The notes beneath the pieces were generated by a model. It saw only the letters and a list, made by a program, of their open reading frames with translations, searched no databases and was not told the DNA's origin. Position numbers and translations under genes: made by a program. A stretch of DNA of 64,000 bases, taken from assembly GCA_023421735.1 (NCBI GenBank), contig JAEZSP010000002.1, forward strand, positions 1 to 64,000. Reading direction: 5' to 3'. Position 1 is the first letter of the stretch. The number at the start of each line of letters is the position of its first letter. This document shows, one piece after another, positions 1 to 7,308 of the stretch. This stretch comes from Bacillota bacterium (GTDB lineage Bacteria > Bacillota_A > Clostridia > Christensenellales > Aristaeellaceae).

Positions 1-4
1 CTCC

Positions 5-120
5 CGCGATATGGCTGGATCTTTTCCCGCCCAGCTTTGTCGCCTTCCGCTTGACGTAACGCTGCTACGTCTGCGCTCCGGCTTCGCGCTGGACGGAAAA
101 ATCTCTGCGCCATATCATCG
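5..120. repeat. Long imperfect palindrome, copy 1 of a dispersed intergenic repeat
   Basis: The outer arms GATATGGC (8-15) and GCCATATC (109-116) are exact complements. Inside them 19-34 and 87-103 pair with a few mismatches (GGATCTTTTCCCGCCCAGC against GCTGGACGGAAAAATC). The centre holds CTTGACGTA (50-58) and GCTACG (64-69), followed by CTGCGCTCCGGCTTCGCGC (71-89). The same centre recurs at 62779-62833, and a shorter form at 42595-42614. It lies downstream of the SGNH hydrolase gene. The element may begin before the window. No coding potential is seen. Confidence 0.75.
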
Positions 121-182
121 ATTCTTAAACTTCACGGACTACTAGCATCCGGGACGGGAACCATCGGGGCATGGATGGTGTG

Positions 183-914
183 TTATCTGCCCATGATGAC
201 GTCGACGATTCGGTTTGCGAACACCTCGTGCATGTCAGGCAGGGGATGGTTAATGCGGTTTGCGAGCAGTTGTGTGGTATCCACACCGTTTTGGGTATAC
301 TTCTGCCAGGATGCGTAGGCGTCTGCGATGGGAACGCGCATGGACTGGGCAGCTTCGCGTGCGTCATCGACGAATTGATCGAGGACGCCCGCATTTTGCA
401 ATTCCGCCGCCGAGGCGGCGATGTTGCGAAGAACCTGTTCAACGAGGAAGGAATCGACATACTTACACAACATGTTGGGCGTGAGCAAAATGGGTTCTGC
501 GCCGATTGCCGCGGTTTTTTCAAACAGCGCACGCATCGACGCGACATAGCGCTTGCGTGCGCCCTGCGTATCCGGGTCCATGCAATCATTCAGGGCGAAA
601 TTGATGACGACGACGTCCGGGGCATACCGGGCCACATCACGGTCGAACCGTTTGAGCGCCTCGGTGGCGTTGTCCCCGCCGATCCCGGCATTGATGACGT
701 TGACCGCCGCAACGGGATACAGCTTATAGAGCTGATTTTGAAGCCTGCGCACATAGCTGAGCGAGGCGATGTAATCCGTGTCGATGTGGCCGTGCCGATC
801 CAGTTTTGAATTAAAGCAGCCATGGGTGACGCTGTCGCCCAGACATACGATTGTTGCGGGCGGCGAACCAAATGGATCTGCGTTTCGTTTGGCCAGCTTG
901 TCCGTGATTTGCAT
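183..914 (-). CDS. SGNH/GDSL-family hydrolase
   Basis: A 243-residue soluble protein with no signal peptide. Block I of the SGNH fold is CLGDSVTHG near residues 24-32, with the nucleophile Ser in GDS. The oxyanion Gly sits in NAGIGGDNA near 78, block III is INFALND near 105, and the C-terminal catalytic His is in NRINHP near 222. The family comprises esterases, lipases and carbohydrate acetyl-esterases; the substrate cannot be told from sequence. The start is the ATG at 914, preceded by GAAGGGG on the coding strand. It is monocistronic, with its own promoter just upstream and palindromic repeat copy 1 beyond its 3' end. Confidence 0.85.
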   Translation of the reverse strand: MQITDKLAKRNADPFGSPPATIVCLGDSVTHGCFNSKLDRHGHIDTDYIASLSYVRRLQNQLYKLYPVAAVNVINAGIGGDNATEALKRFDRDVARYAPDVVVINFALNDCMDPDTQGARKRYVASMRALFEKTAAIGAEPILLTPNMLCKYVDSFLVEQVLRNIAASAAELQNAGVLDQFVDDAREAAQSMRVPIADAYASWQKYTQNGVDTTQLLANRINHPLPDMHEVFANRIVDVIMGR

Positions 915-939
915 GTTCTAACAACCCCTTCCTGCATGG

Positions 940-969
940 ATTATAATACAGCATGCGCGCCTTGTGCAA
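940..969 (-). promoter_or_regulatory. Sigma-A-type promoter of the SGNH hydrolase gene
   Basis: On the minus strand TTGCAC (964-969) and TATAAT (940-945) are separated by 18 bp. Transcription would begin about 20 nt before the ATG at 914. Confidence 0.7.
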
Positions 970-1254
970 GAAGGCGTGGCGAAGCGGGAAAGAGCGCCTT
1001 ATACCAAGATCGGACTATTTTAACGGATTATTTGGAATAACACGGACTATATAACACACAATAAGCATGATAGATGTACGATATGAGACGGAAAATGTCG
1101 CATATTTTTTTATTTTTGCCGGATTAGGATTGGTTGCTTTTAGAATCAGGACAACATAGTGATATAATGAAACAACATATTGCAATGAAAAGGTTAAGGA
1201 ACCGTGATACAATAGGAATGAAGCATGATCAAGACGACGAATGGAGGAAAAGGA
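970..1254. other. AT-richer intergenic region between divergent genes
   Basis: Together with 915-969 this is a gap of about 340 bp between the divergent SGNH hydrolase and substrate-binding-protein genes. It is visibly AT-richer than its surroundings. Apart from the two promoters listed and the SD of the downstream gene I see no gene, RNA or repeat in it. Confidence 0.5.
1160..1168 (+). promoter_or_regulatory. Extended -10 promoter of the substrate-binding protein gene
   Basis: TGATATAAT (1160-1168) is an extended -10 element (TG-N-TATAAT). A -35 at the 17-bp position is poor (TTAGAA, 1140-1145), as expected for extended -10 promoters. A weaker TACAAT lies at 1208-1213. The predicted leader is about 80 nt. 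Confidence 0.45.
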
Positions 1255-3249
1255 ATGAAGAAGCTGGCTATCCTTGTGGCACTGGCACTCGTGCTGAGCG
1301 GGCTACCCTTTGCGGCGGGCGCCGAGACGATGTATGCGGAAGTGCCGATGCTTGCCGCACGCGTAGAATCGGGCGAATTGCCGCCCGTGGAGGAGCGGTT
1401 GCCGGAAAATCCGCGCATTGCGGACAACGACTACGATGCAGACGAACTCGATTTTGAAGTGGGCACTTACGGCGGAACCCTCCGCATGGTGTTCGCGCAG
1501 GTCAACTGGAATCCCGACATTTTTGTCGGCATGACCGAGAATCTGCTGAGCATGCAGTCGATGAACTCCGAAATCATCGAGCCGAACCTGGTTGCGGCCT
1601 ATGCGATCAGCGACGATTTGAAGACATACACATTCACGCTGCGCAAGGGATTGAAGTGGTCAAACGGCTTGGACGTGACGATGGACGATGTGGCCTTCAC
1701 GGTCGAGTATTACATCTTCAACGAAGAGTTGACGCCCGTCGTTCCCGGCTGGATGTGCACGAGCGGCGTGCCGTTCACGTTTGAAGCGATCGACGACATG
1801 ACGTTCTCGCTGACCTTTACAGAGCCCTACGGCGCGCTGTCGGTCTATCTGGCTTCCGCCGGATTCAATGGCTACAGCGACTTCCTGAAGCCAGCCTACT
1901 TCCTCAAGCCCTTTCACATCGACTTTGCTGAGGAATGCCACGGCTCCCTCGAAGCGTACTATGCGTTCATGCAGCCCTTCGCAACCCTGATGGGCTATGA
2001 CGACGTGACGGAAGACGGCGTGTGGTCGTATGTGTTCAACCAGATCGATCTGACCACATGGGAGATCACCGACCCCAACGACTGCCTGACCACGCAGATG
2101 TTCCCGGGCCTGGTGGAGGAGAACTTCCCCCAGTTGTATCCCTGGATCATGGTCTCTTCCGCAAGCGATGTGCAGACATGGGAACGCAATCCTTACTACC
2201 ATAAGGTGGATTCGGAGGGCAACCAGCTGCCCTACATCGACTATCTGCAGAATTCCCTGGTTCAGGACGTTGAGATGGTTCAATTGCAGGTCATGACCGG
2301 CGAAGTCGACTTTTTGCGCGAATCCGCCACCATCGACAACATCTCCCTGTACCGCGAGAACGCCGAGAAGGCGCACATCGCCCCCCTGTTGTGCAAGCAG
2401 GGCAACACCCCCACAGACCTCTACCTGAACGTCAATTACGGCCTGAACCTCGATGGCAGTGTGAAGGACGACGAGGCAAGCAAGGCGTGGCAGGAGGTCA
2501 TTACGGACGTGCGGTTCCGCAATGCGCTGTCCATGGCGGTCGATGCGGACGAAATTCTGGACGCCGTGTATCACGATCTGGGCAAGGTGAACGAAAACAG
2601 CCTTTGTACCCATGACATCGACGGTGCCAAGGCATTGCTTGACGAGATGGGCATGGTGGACGTCACGGGCGACGGGTACCGCGAGACGCCCTCCGGACGC
2701 GACTTCCAGTTCCAGATTTGGAATGCGGCGGAAGCCAGCGACATCGTGCCTACCACCGAGCTGTACGTGGAATTCCTCTCTGAGATCGGCATCAAGGCGA
2801 GCGGTTATACCACGGAGAACACGCTTCTCAGTACGTCGGTCGATGCAAACGAGGTACCCGCGCGCTGCATTTGGGCCGCCTTCAGCATCATCTGGTATTT
2901 TGACAACAGCTACAGCATTTCCACCTGGGCGCCGCTTTGGAACGACTGGTACCGCGCGGGTTGCCCGGAAGGGGAAGAAGCCGCCGCAAAGTATCTAATT
3001 CCCGCGAACGAGCAGGATCGGGAAATGATCAAGGCGATGTACTCCCTGATGACCAACAGCGTTTCTGACATCACGGAAACCATCCGCCCCTCGATTCTCA
3101 ATTATCTCGACGGCAACTGCTATGTCATCCGCCCGCTGGCGGAGGTGAGCGGCGTGGTCGTTTTAAACGACAGGATTCGCAACGTGAGTGAAAACGTCAT
3201 CACGCATTCCGTCAACTACTTCCTCGAAGATATGTTCTTCGCGGAATAA
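1255..3249 (+). CDS. ABC transporter substrate-binding protein, family 5 (peptide/nickel type), orphan
   Basis: 664 residues starting at the ATG at 1255, with GGAGG at 1243-1247; an in-frame ATG 30 bp upstream lacks an SD. Residues 1-22 form a Sec signal peptide ending AAGA. There is no lipobox Cys, which is unusual for a Gram-positive binding protein, so the mature protein may be released or held another way. The family-5 block (SDDLKTYTFTLRKGLKWSNG, followed by a DDVAF segment) lies near residues 115-145. The family captures oligopeptides, nickel or sugars extracytoplasmically and hands them to Opp/Dpp-type permeases. No permease or ATPase gene is adjacent, so the partner must be elsewhere. 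A terminator follows. Confidence 0.85.
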   Translation: MKKLAILVALALVLSGLPFAAGAETMYAEVPMLAARVESGELPPVEERLPENPRIADNDYDADELDFEVGTYGGTLRMVFAQVNWNPDIFVGMTENLLSMQSMNSEIIEPNLVAAYAISDDLKTYTFTLRKGLKWSNGLDVTMDDVAFTVEYYIFNEELTPVVPGWMCTSGVPFTFEAIDDMTFSLTFTEPYGALSVYLASAGFNGYSDFLKPAYFLKPFHIDFAEECHGSLEAYYAFMQPFATLMGYDDVTEDGVWSYVFNQIDLTTWEITDPNDCLTTQMFPGLVEENFPQLYPWIMVSSASDVQTWERNPYYHKVDSEGNQLPYIDYLQNSLVQDVEMVQLQVMTGEVDFLRESATIDNISLYRENAEKAHIAPLLCKQGNTPTDLYLNVNYGLNLDGSVKDDEASKAWQEVITDVRFRNALSMAVDADEILDAVYHDLGKVNENSLCTHDIDGAKALLDEMGMVDVTGDGYRETPSGRDFQFQIWNAAEASDIVPTTELYVEFLSEIGIKASGYTTENTLLSTSVDANEVPARCIWAAFSIIWYFDNSYSISTWAPLWNDWYRAGCPEGEEAAAKYLIPANEQDREMIKAMYSLMTNSVSDITETIRPSILNYLDGNCYVIRPLAEVSGVVVLNDRIRNVSENVITHSVNYFLEDMFFAE

Positions 3250-3261
3250 GCGCCGTTTCCA

Positions 3262-3298
3262 CGGCCCGTCGCCCGCAAGGACGGCGGGCCGCCTTTTT
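3262..3298 (+). terminator. Intrinsic terminator after the substrate-binding protein gene
   Basis: CGGCCCGTC (3262-3270) pairs with GACGGCGGGCCG (3280-3291) with a 2-nt bulge, followed by CCTTTTTCG. Confidence 0.75.
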
Positions 3299-3333
3299 CG
3301 CACGTTCCCGCTTTCAACCGGAAAGGAGTTTTC

Positions 3334-4626
3334 ATGAAAAACCGATATGACCGGATTCGGGAGATTCCCCTTTACGATACGCATATGCACGCGTCGTCCC
3401 TTTCTTCGGTCGGCACGCCGCGCGCCGACGGCTTTGAGACGGATTTTACGCCCGGCTGTCCGGCGGGGGAGACGACGCTTCTGACGCTTCTGGATGCACC
3501 ATATTTCAACGGCAATCACAGGGCGACCGGCCTTTATGTCCCCGCCGGGACGGATGATTTTGCGGCGCAATGGGCGGCGCACCTGCCCGCGCTCGATGTG
3601 GAGCGGGGGAGCGGCCTTTTCGTTGCGCTGGATACCGCACTTGCGGATTTATATGGCATCTCGCTGACGCAGGCCATGCGGGAGGGCGTACACGCGGCCG
3701 AGCTGCTTTCCGATATGATCAGGGAACGGTATGCCGGAGGGTTGTTTGCGTGGAGTGCGGAGGCGATGCGGCGCGCCGGGATCATCGGCGCACTCAAGCC
3801 CGTGCACGCGGAATACGTGAAGGCGGTGGCGGATGGGTGCGCGCGGCGCGAATATGCCGGAGAAGCTGCGATTTACACGCCAATTCTGCGCACGGACGAC
3901 TTTTTCGGCATGCGCGATGCGGGCGGGGTGCTGCGATTTACGCAGCTCGAAAACGCCGTAAAGGCGCGGATCGACTCGCTCAGTGCGCTGACCCGGGCGA
4001 TGGACGGAATTTTTGAAAGCGTGGGTAAGATCGGCGTTCCGTGCGTGAAGCAGGCACAGGCGTACCTGCGGACGCTGGATTTTCAAATGCGCACGCGCGA
4101 GGAGGCGCAGGCCGCGTTTGCCGGAGCACGCGCGGGCGATCCCAACGCCGTGCGCGTGGTGCAGGATTATGTGATGGAGGCCATACTGGCGCACGGCATG
4201 GCGTATCAGATTCACACGGGAGTTGCGAATTTGGGCAACACGTCGCCCGTCCTTTTGCGGGGTGCGATCGAACGGCATCCGGAGGTGCGTTTTGTCTTGC
4301 TGCACGGGTATCCCTACCTATCCGAGGCGATCAATCTCGCGCGCTTTTATCCGAACGTCTATCTCGATTTTTCCTGGCTTCAGTTGCTATCGCCGGGCAT
4401 TTTGGCGGGTGCGCTGCGGGAATGCCTCGGTTTTGTGCCGATGAACAAGATATTCCTTTCCACGGACGCGACGTCTCCGGAGGAACAATACGGCGCGGCA
4501 GTGGGGATGCGCCGCGTGCTCGCACGTGTGTTGGAAGAAAAGGAAGTTGAGGAAGGCTGGGACGAGGCACTTTCGATGGACGTCGCGCACGCATTGCTCC
4601 ATCGGAATGCCGAGCGGTTCTATTGA
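3334..4626 (+). CDS. Metal-dependent amidohydrolase (amidohydrolase_2-like TIM barrel)
   Basis: 430 residues; ATG at 3334 after AAAGGAG. The metal-binding HxH of the amidohydrolase superfamily is in YDTHMHAS near residues 14-21. Later strand-end ligands are plausible in QIHTG (about 291), LLHGYPYL (about 323) and LSTDATS (about 374, the catalytic Asp). The length and C-terminal layout resemble amidohydrolase_2 and uronate-isomerase-like proteins. The substrate is not deducible. It has no obvious promoter of its own and follows a terminator by 36 bp, so it may depend on read-through. Confidence 0.75.
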   Translation: MKNRYDRIREIPLYDTHMHASSLSSVGTPRADGFETDFTPGCPAGETTLLTLLDAPYFNGNHRATGLYVPAGTDDFAAQWAAHLPALDVERGSGLFVALDTALADLYGISLTQAMREGVHAAELLSDMIRERYAGGLFAWSAEAMRRAGIIGALKPVHAEYVKAVADGCARREYAGEAAIYTPILRTDDFFGMRDAGGVLRFTQLENAVKARIDSLSALTRAMDGIFESVGKIGVPCVKQAQAYLRTLDFQMRTREEAQAAFAGARAGDPNAVRVVQDYVMEAILAHGMAYQIHTGVANLGNTSPVLLRGAIERHPEVRFVLLHGYPYLSEAINLARFYPNVYLDFSWLQLLSPGILAGALRECLGFVPMNKIFLSTDATSPEEQYGAAVGMRRVLARVLEEKEVEEGWDEALSMDVAHALLHRNAERFY

Positions 4627-4651
4627 TGCGAGCCTGATTTCATGCTATACT
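4623..4651 (+). promoter_or_regulatory. Promoter of the GNAT gene
   Basis: TTGATG (4623-4628), a 17-bp spacer, and TATACT (4646-4651) within an extended -10 (TGCTATACT). The -35 overlaps the stop codon of the upstream amidohydrolase. Confidence 0.65.
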
Positions 4652-4704
4652 GATCCGCAGAGAAGTCAATTTTCGGATGATTCATACGGCTTTGAGGTGC
4701 GGAT

Positions 4705-5223
4705 ATGATACGGATACGGACAGCTGTTCCCGAGGATCTGGACGACATCATGCGGAATTATGCGTGCGCGCGCGCGTACATGATCGAAACGGGAAACGCG
4801 ACGCAGTGGGGCAAGAATCACCCCGCGCGTGAACTCATTGAAGAAGACATTGCCAATGGGATCGGCTTTGTGGGCATCGGCGAAGACGGGCAGGTGTGCT
4901 GCGTATTTGCGTTCATTCTGGGAGACGATCCGAGCTACGGGCAGATTGAAGGCGCGTGGCTGAACGACGAACCATACGGGACGATTCACCGGCTGGCGAG
5001 CGACGGCACGCAGCGCGGCGCATTTTCCGCCTGTCTTTCGTTCTGCAAAGAGCGGTGCGCCAACATCCGCGCTGATACGCACACAAACAATCTGACGATG
5101 CAGCATTTGTTTGAAAAGCACGGATTTATTAAATGCGGAATGGTCATAGTTGAAGACGGCACGCCGCGCATTGCATATCAGTTGGCAAACGGCGAAGGAT
5201 CGAGCCTGCGGACGCATGATTGA
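4705..5223 (+). CDS. GNAT-family N-acetyltransferase
   Basis: 172 residues; ATG at 4705 after GAGGTG. The N-terminus (IRIRTAVPEDLDDIMRNY) is a typical GNAT beta1-alpha1. The C-terminus (ADTHTNNLTMQHLFEKHGF) is the alpha4-beta5 block that ends most GNAT domains. The central acetyl-CoA loop is poorly conserved (IHRLASDGTQRGAFSACL), close to the RxxGxG/A region. It would acetylate a small molecule or a protein amine; the substrate is unknown. Confidence 0.85.
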   Translation: MIRIRTAVPEDLDDIMRNYACARAYMIETGNATQWGKNHPARELIEEDIANGIGFVGIGEDGQVCCVFAFILGDDPSYGQIEGAWLNDEPYGTIHRLASDGTQRGAFSACLSFCKERCANIRADTHTNNLTMQHLFEKHGFIKCGMVIVEDGTPRIAYQLANGEGSSLRTHD

Positions 5224-5248
5224 CATGATGATGCGGTTCTGGTATAAT
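5220..5248 (+). promoter_or_regulatory. Consensus sigma-A promoter for ABC exporter operon 1
   Basis: TTGACA (5220-5225), exactly 17 bp, then TATAAT (5243-5248), with an extended -10 TGG in front. It overlaps the stop codon of the GNAT gene. Transcription should start near 5255, giving a leader of about 285 nt before the exporter ATG at 5542. Confidence 0.85.
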
Positions 5249-5264
5249 TCGAATCAGCAAAATG

Positions 5265-5288
5265 GAAAAGTGGGTGTTTGCCCTTTTC
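5265..5288 (+). promoter_or_regulatory. First hairpin of the exporter-1 leader RNA
   Basis: GAAAAG-T-GGG (5265-5274) pairs with CCCTTTTC (5281-5288), closing a 6-nt loop. It lies at the extreme 5' end of the predicted transcript. It could stabilise the RNA or take part in the folding switch of the leader. Confidence 0.5.
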
Positions 5289-5350
5289 AGTTGACGGGAT
5301 TTTTATCGTTCTGAGATCAATGATTGAATTTAAATAGAAAGGTGGTGGCA

Positions 5351-5395
5351 ATGTGGATCTTCGGAATTTCTGCTTTCCGCGCGCGGTTCGCGTGA
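5351..5395 (+). CDS. Leader peptide with an Arg-Ala-Arg motif (14 residues)
   Basis: MWIFGISAFRARFA, ATG at 5351, preceded by AAAGGTGG (5338-5345) at good spacing and ended by TGA at 5393. It lies inside the long leader of ABC exporter operon 1, upstream of an intrinsic terminator. Arg10-Ala11-Arg12 fits the R/K-X-R/K (+X+) motif known to make ribosomes stall when a macrolide occupies the exit tunnel. The IF near its start also recalls ErmCL. The 3' end of this ORF (CCGCGCG near 5376-5382) can pair with CGCGCGG near 5416-5422, so ribosome position would change the downstream fold. The regulatory role is inferred. Confidence 0.6.
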   Translation: MWIFGISAFRARFA

Positions 5396-5444
5396 AAAAT
5401 ATTGCTGCAAAAATTCGCGCGGCAATTTTACGGGATACCTATGC

Positions 5445-5507
5445 CCATTGCCGGCACAAAACCACCGTGACCGCGTAACGCCGCGTCATGCCCGGGTGTC
5501 GCAATGG
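5445..5507 (+). promoter_or_regulatory. Candidate antiterminator pairing in exporter-1 leader
   Basis: CCATTGC (5445-5451) is an exact complement of GCAATGG (5501-5507). The latter forms the loop and first 3'-arm bases of the terminator hairpin, so the two structures are mutually exclusive. This is what an attenuator needs. It was found by eye, without free-energy calculation. Confidence 0.45.
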
Positions 5508-5529
5508 ACGCCCGGGCATTTTTGTTTTT
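5488..5529 (+). terminator. Intrinsic terminator inside the leader (attenuator)
   Basis: ATGCCCGGGTGTC (5488-5500) pairs with GACGCCCGGGCAT (5507-5519), followed by a run of Ts to 5529. The run ends directly before the exporter SD GGAGG (5530-5534). A terminator placed just upstream of an SD, behind a leader peptide, is the signature of transcription attenuation. Confidence 0.8.
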
Positions 5530-5541
5530 GGAGGAAATCAC

Positions 5542-7308
5542 ATGGAGCATACAAAGTTCGGCTATTTGCGTGCGCTGCGGCTCTGTTTCGTCGCGGCGCC
5601 CAAAGAGACGCTTTTGAAGGGATTTCTGGAACTGACGACGGGCGCGCTCACCCCGATTCTGGTGCTCGTCGTCGCATCGTTTCTGGATCGCGCCATCGCC
5701 TTTGCGGGAGGCAGCGGCGCGATTGCCCCGCTCATCCGGGACATCGTTTGGATGGCACTTGGGTACGCCTACGCGCAGGTCGGTCAAGTGCTCGTCCGCT
5801 TGACGGACGAATCCCTTGCGTGCGTACTGCGCGAGAAACTGCGCCCGGAGCTCGTGCGCAAGGAGGCGCGCATTCCCTACGTATTACTCGAAGACCCCGC
5901 AACCCTTGATCTCGCCGCCAACGTGCGCGAAAATGCGGAAACGCGCCTGCGCGCGACGCTGGACGACGCGATCCGCATCATCCGCCTCGCAATTCAGGTG
6001 ATCGGTACGCTGTCTCTGCTCATTGCCCGTCTGTGGTGGATGCTGCCGCTCTATGTACTTGCGGCGGCGTTCACCGGTTTGGTCGCCCGGCGCGGCGGTC
6101 AAGTGATCTACCAAATGGAGGTCATTTCCATTCCGCTTACGCGCATGCTCTACTACCTTTCGGGCGTTCTGACGGGGCGGGAGACGGCAGCTGAACGCAC
6201 GCTGTTTGGCTATACGGATCATGTCAACGCGACCTTCTCGGCGGTTCATCTCAAGCGCAGCAACATGGTCACCAAGGAGCTCGCCATCGAGGAGGGCGTC
6301 ATCAACATCTCCTTTCTCCTGCTCAACCTTTTGACGCTCGCCGCGGTGTTCGGCCTGCTTGCGCCCCTCCGTGCGGGCAATCTGACCCACGGACTGTACG
6401 TCTCCCTGATCGGCGCAATGATCGGCCTCAATCGGCTGATTGCGGGTTCTTTCGCGGCGTTGACCCGGGATATCGCCGCCCAGCGCGCCTTTTTCAAGGA
6501 TTACGAGCGGTTTCTCGCACTGCCCGAGGAGGCGGAAGGCGCGGACGATCTTCCGGATGAGGCATTTGTGCGCCTCGAAATCCGAAATCTCCGCTTTCGA
6601 TACGCGCCAAACCTGCCCTATGTGCTCGACGGCGTGAATCTCACGATCGAGCGGGGCATGTCCTGCTCGCTCATCGGGCGAAACGGCGCGGGCAAATCCA
6701 CACTCACCAAGATTCTGCTTGGGCTGTATCGCTCCTTTGAAGGGGAGATATTGATCAACGGCAAGGACATCGCAAGCTATTCGGCGCGCCGGCTGCGCGG
6801 CATGTTCTCCGTTGTCTATCAGGATTTTGCGCGCTATCCCGTGACGTTTCGGGAGAACATCGCGCTTGATTTTGAGGGGGATTTTGCGCGCGCCGTCCGC
6901 CTTGCGGGGCTTGAAGATGTCGTTGCGAAGCTCCCGTTGGGCGCAGATACCCCGCTTGGCAAGCTGGGGGAGGACGGCGTCGACCTGTCCGGCGGCGAGT
7001 GGCAGAAAATGGCCATCGCCCGCGCGCTGTACGCGGATGGATCCTTTCTGATCCTCGACGAGCCGACCGCCAGCCTGAGCCCAACCATGGAGGATCGGCT
7101 TTACAGGCGCTTTCTGGCGTTGGCGGCAGGAAAGACGTCGCTGCTCATCAGCCATCGGCTGGGTTCGACCAAGTTATCGGATGTTTTATTCGTGCTGGAC
7201 GGCGGGAAAATCAAAGAAACCGGGAGTCACGCGACGCTCATGGCGGCGGGCGGGCTCTACGCGGAAATGTTTGTGGAGCAGAGGAGCTGGTACGATGCGA
7301 AAGAATGA
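5542..7308 (+). CDS. ABC exporter half-transporter (TMD-NBD), operon 1 subunit A
   Basis: 588 residues; ATG at 5542 with GGAGG 7 nt upstream. The open frame extends further 5' but only through the terminator. The N-terminal half (about 1-320) is a six-helix exporter membrane domain. The nucleotide-binding domain has Walker A GRNGAGKST near 379, signature LSGGEWQ near 482, Walker B FLILDEPT near 503 and the switch His in SHRLGS near 536. The LSGGxWQ form is common among peptide/bacteriocin-type and multidrug exporters. Its stop overlaps the start of the second subunit, so a heterodimer is expected. Expression is predicted to depend on the leader peptide and attenuator upstream. Confidence 0.9.
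   Translation: MEHTKFGYLRALRLCFVAAPKETLLKGFLELTTGALTPILVLVVASFLDRAIAFAGGSGAIAPLIRDIVWMALGYAYAQVGQVLVRLTDESLACVLREKLRPELVRKEARIPYVLLEDPATLDLAANVRENAETRLRATLDDAIRIIRLAIQVIGTLSLLIARLWWMLPLYVLAAAFTGLVARRGGQVIYQMEVISIPLTRMLYYLSGVLTGRETAAERTLFGYTDHVNATFSAVHLKRSNMVTKELAIEEGVINISFLLLNLLTLAAVFGLLAPLRAGNLTHGLYVSLIGAMIGLNRLIAGSFAALTRDIAAQRAFFKDYERFLALPEEAEGADDLPDEAFVRLEIRNLRFRYAPNLPYVLDGVNLTIERGMSCSLIGRNGAGKSTLTKILLGLYRSFEGEILINGKDIASYSARRLRGMFSVVYQDFARYPVTFRENIALDFEGDFARAVRLAGLEDVVAKLPLGADTPLGKLGEDGVDLSGGEWQKMAIARALYADGSFLILDEPTASLSPTMEDRLYRRFLALAAGKTSLLISHRLGSTKLSDVLFVLDGGKIKETGSHATLMAAGGLYAEMFVEQRSWYDAKE

Noticed and set aside
5262..5294. Ten-codon ORF (MEKWVFALFS) at the 5' end of the exporter-1 leader
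   Set aside because: It begins about 7 nt after the predicted transcription start with no room for an SD, and lies within a hairpin. The ORF at 5351 has a good SD and is the better leader peptide.
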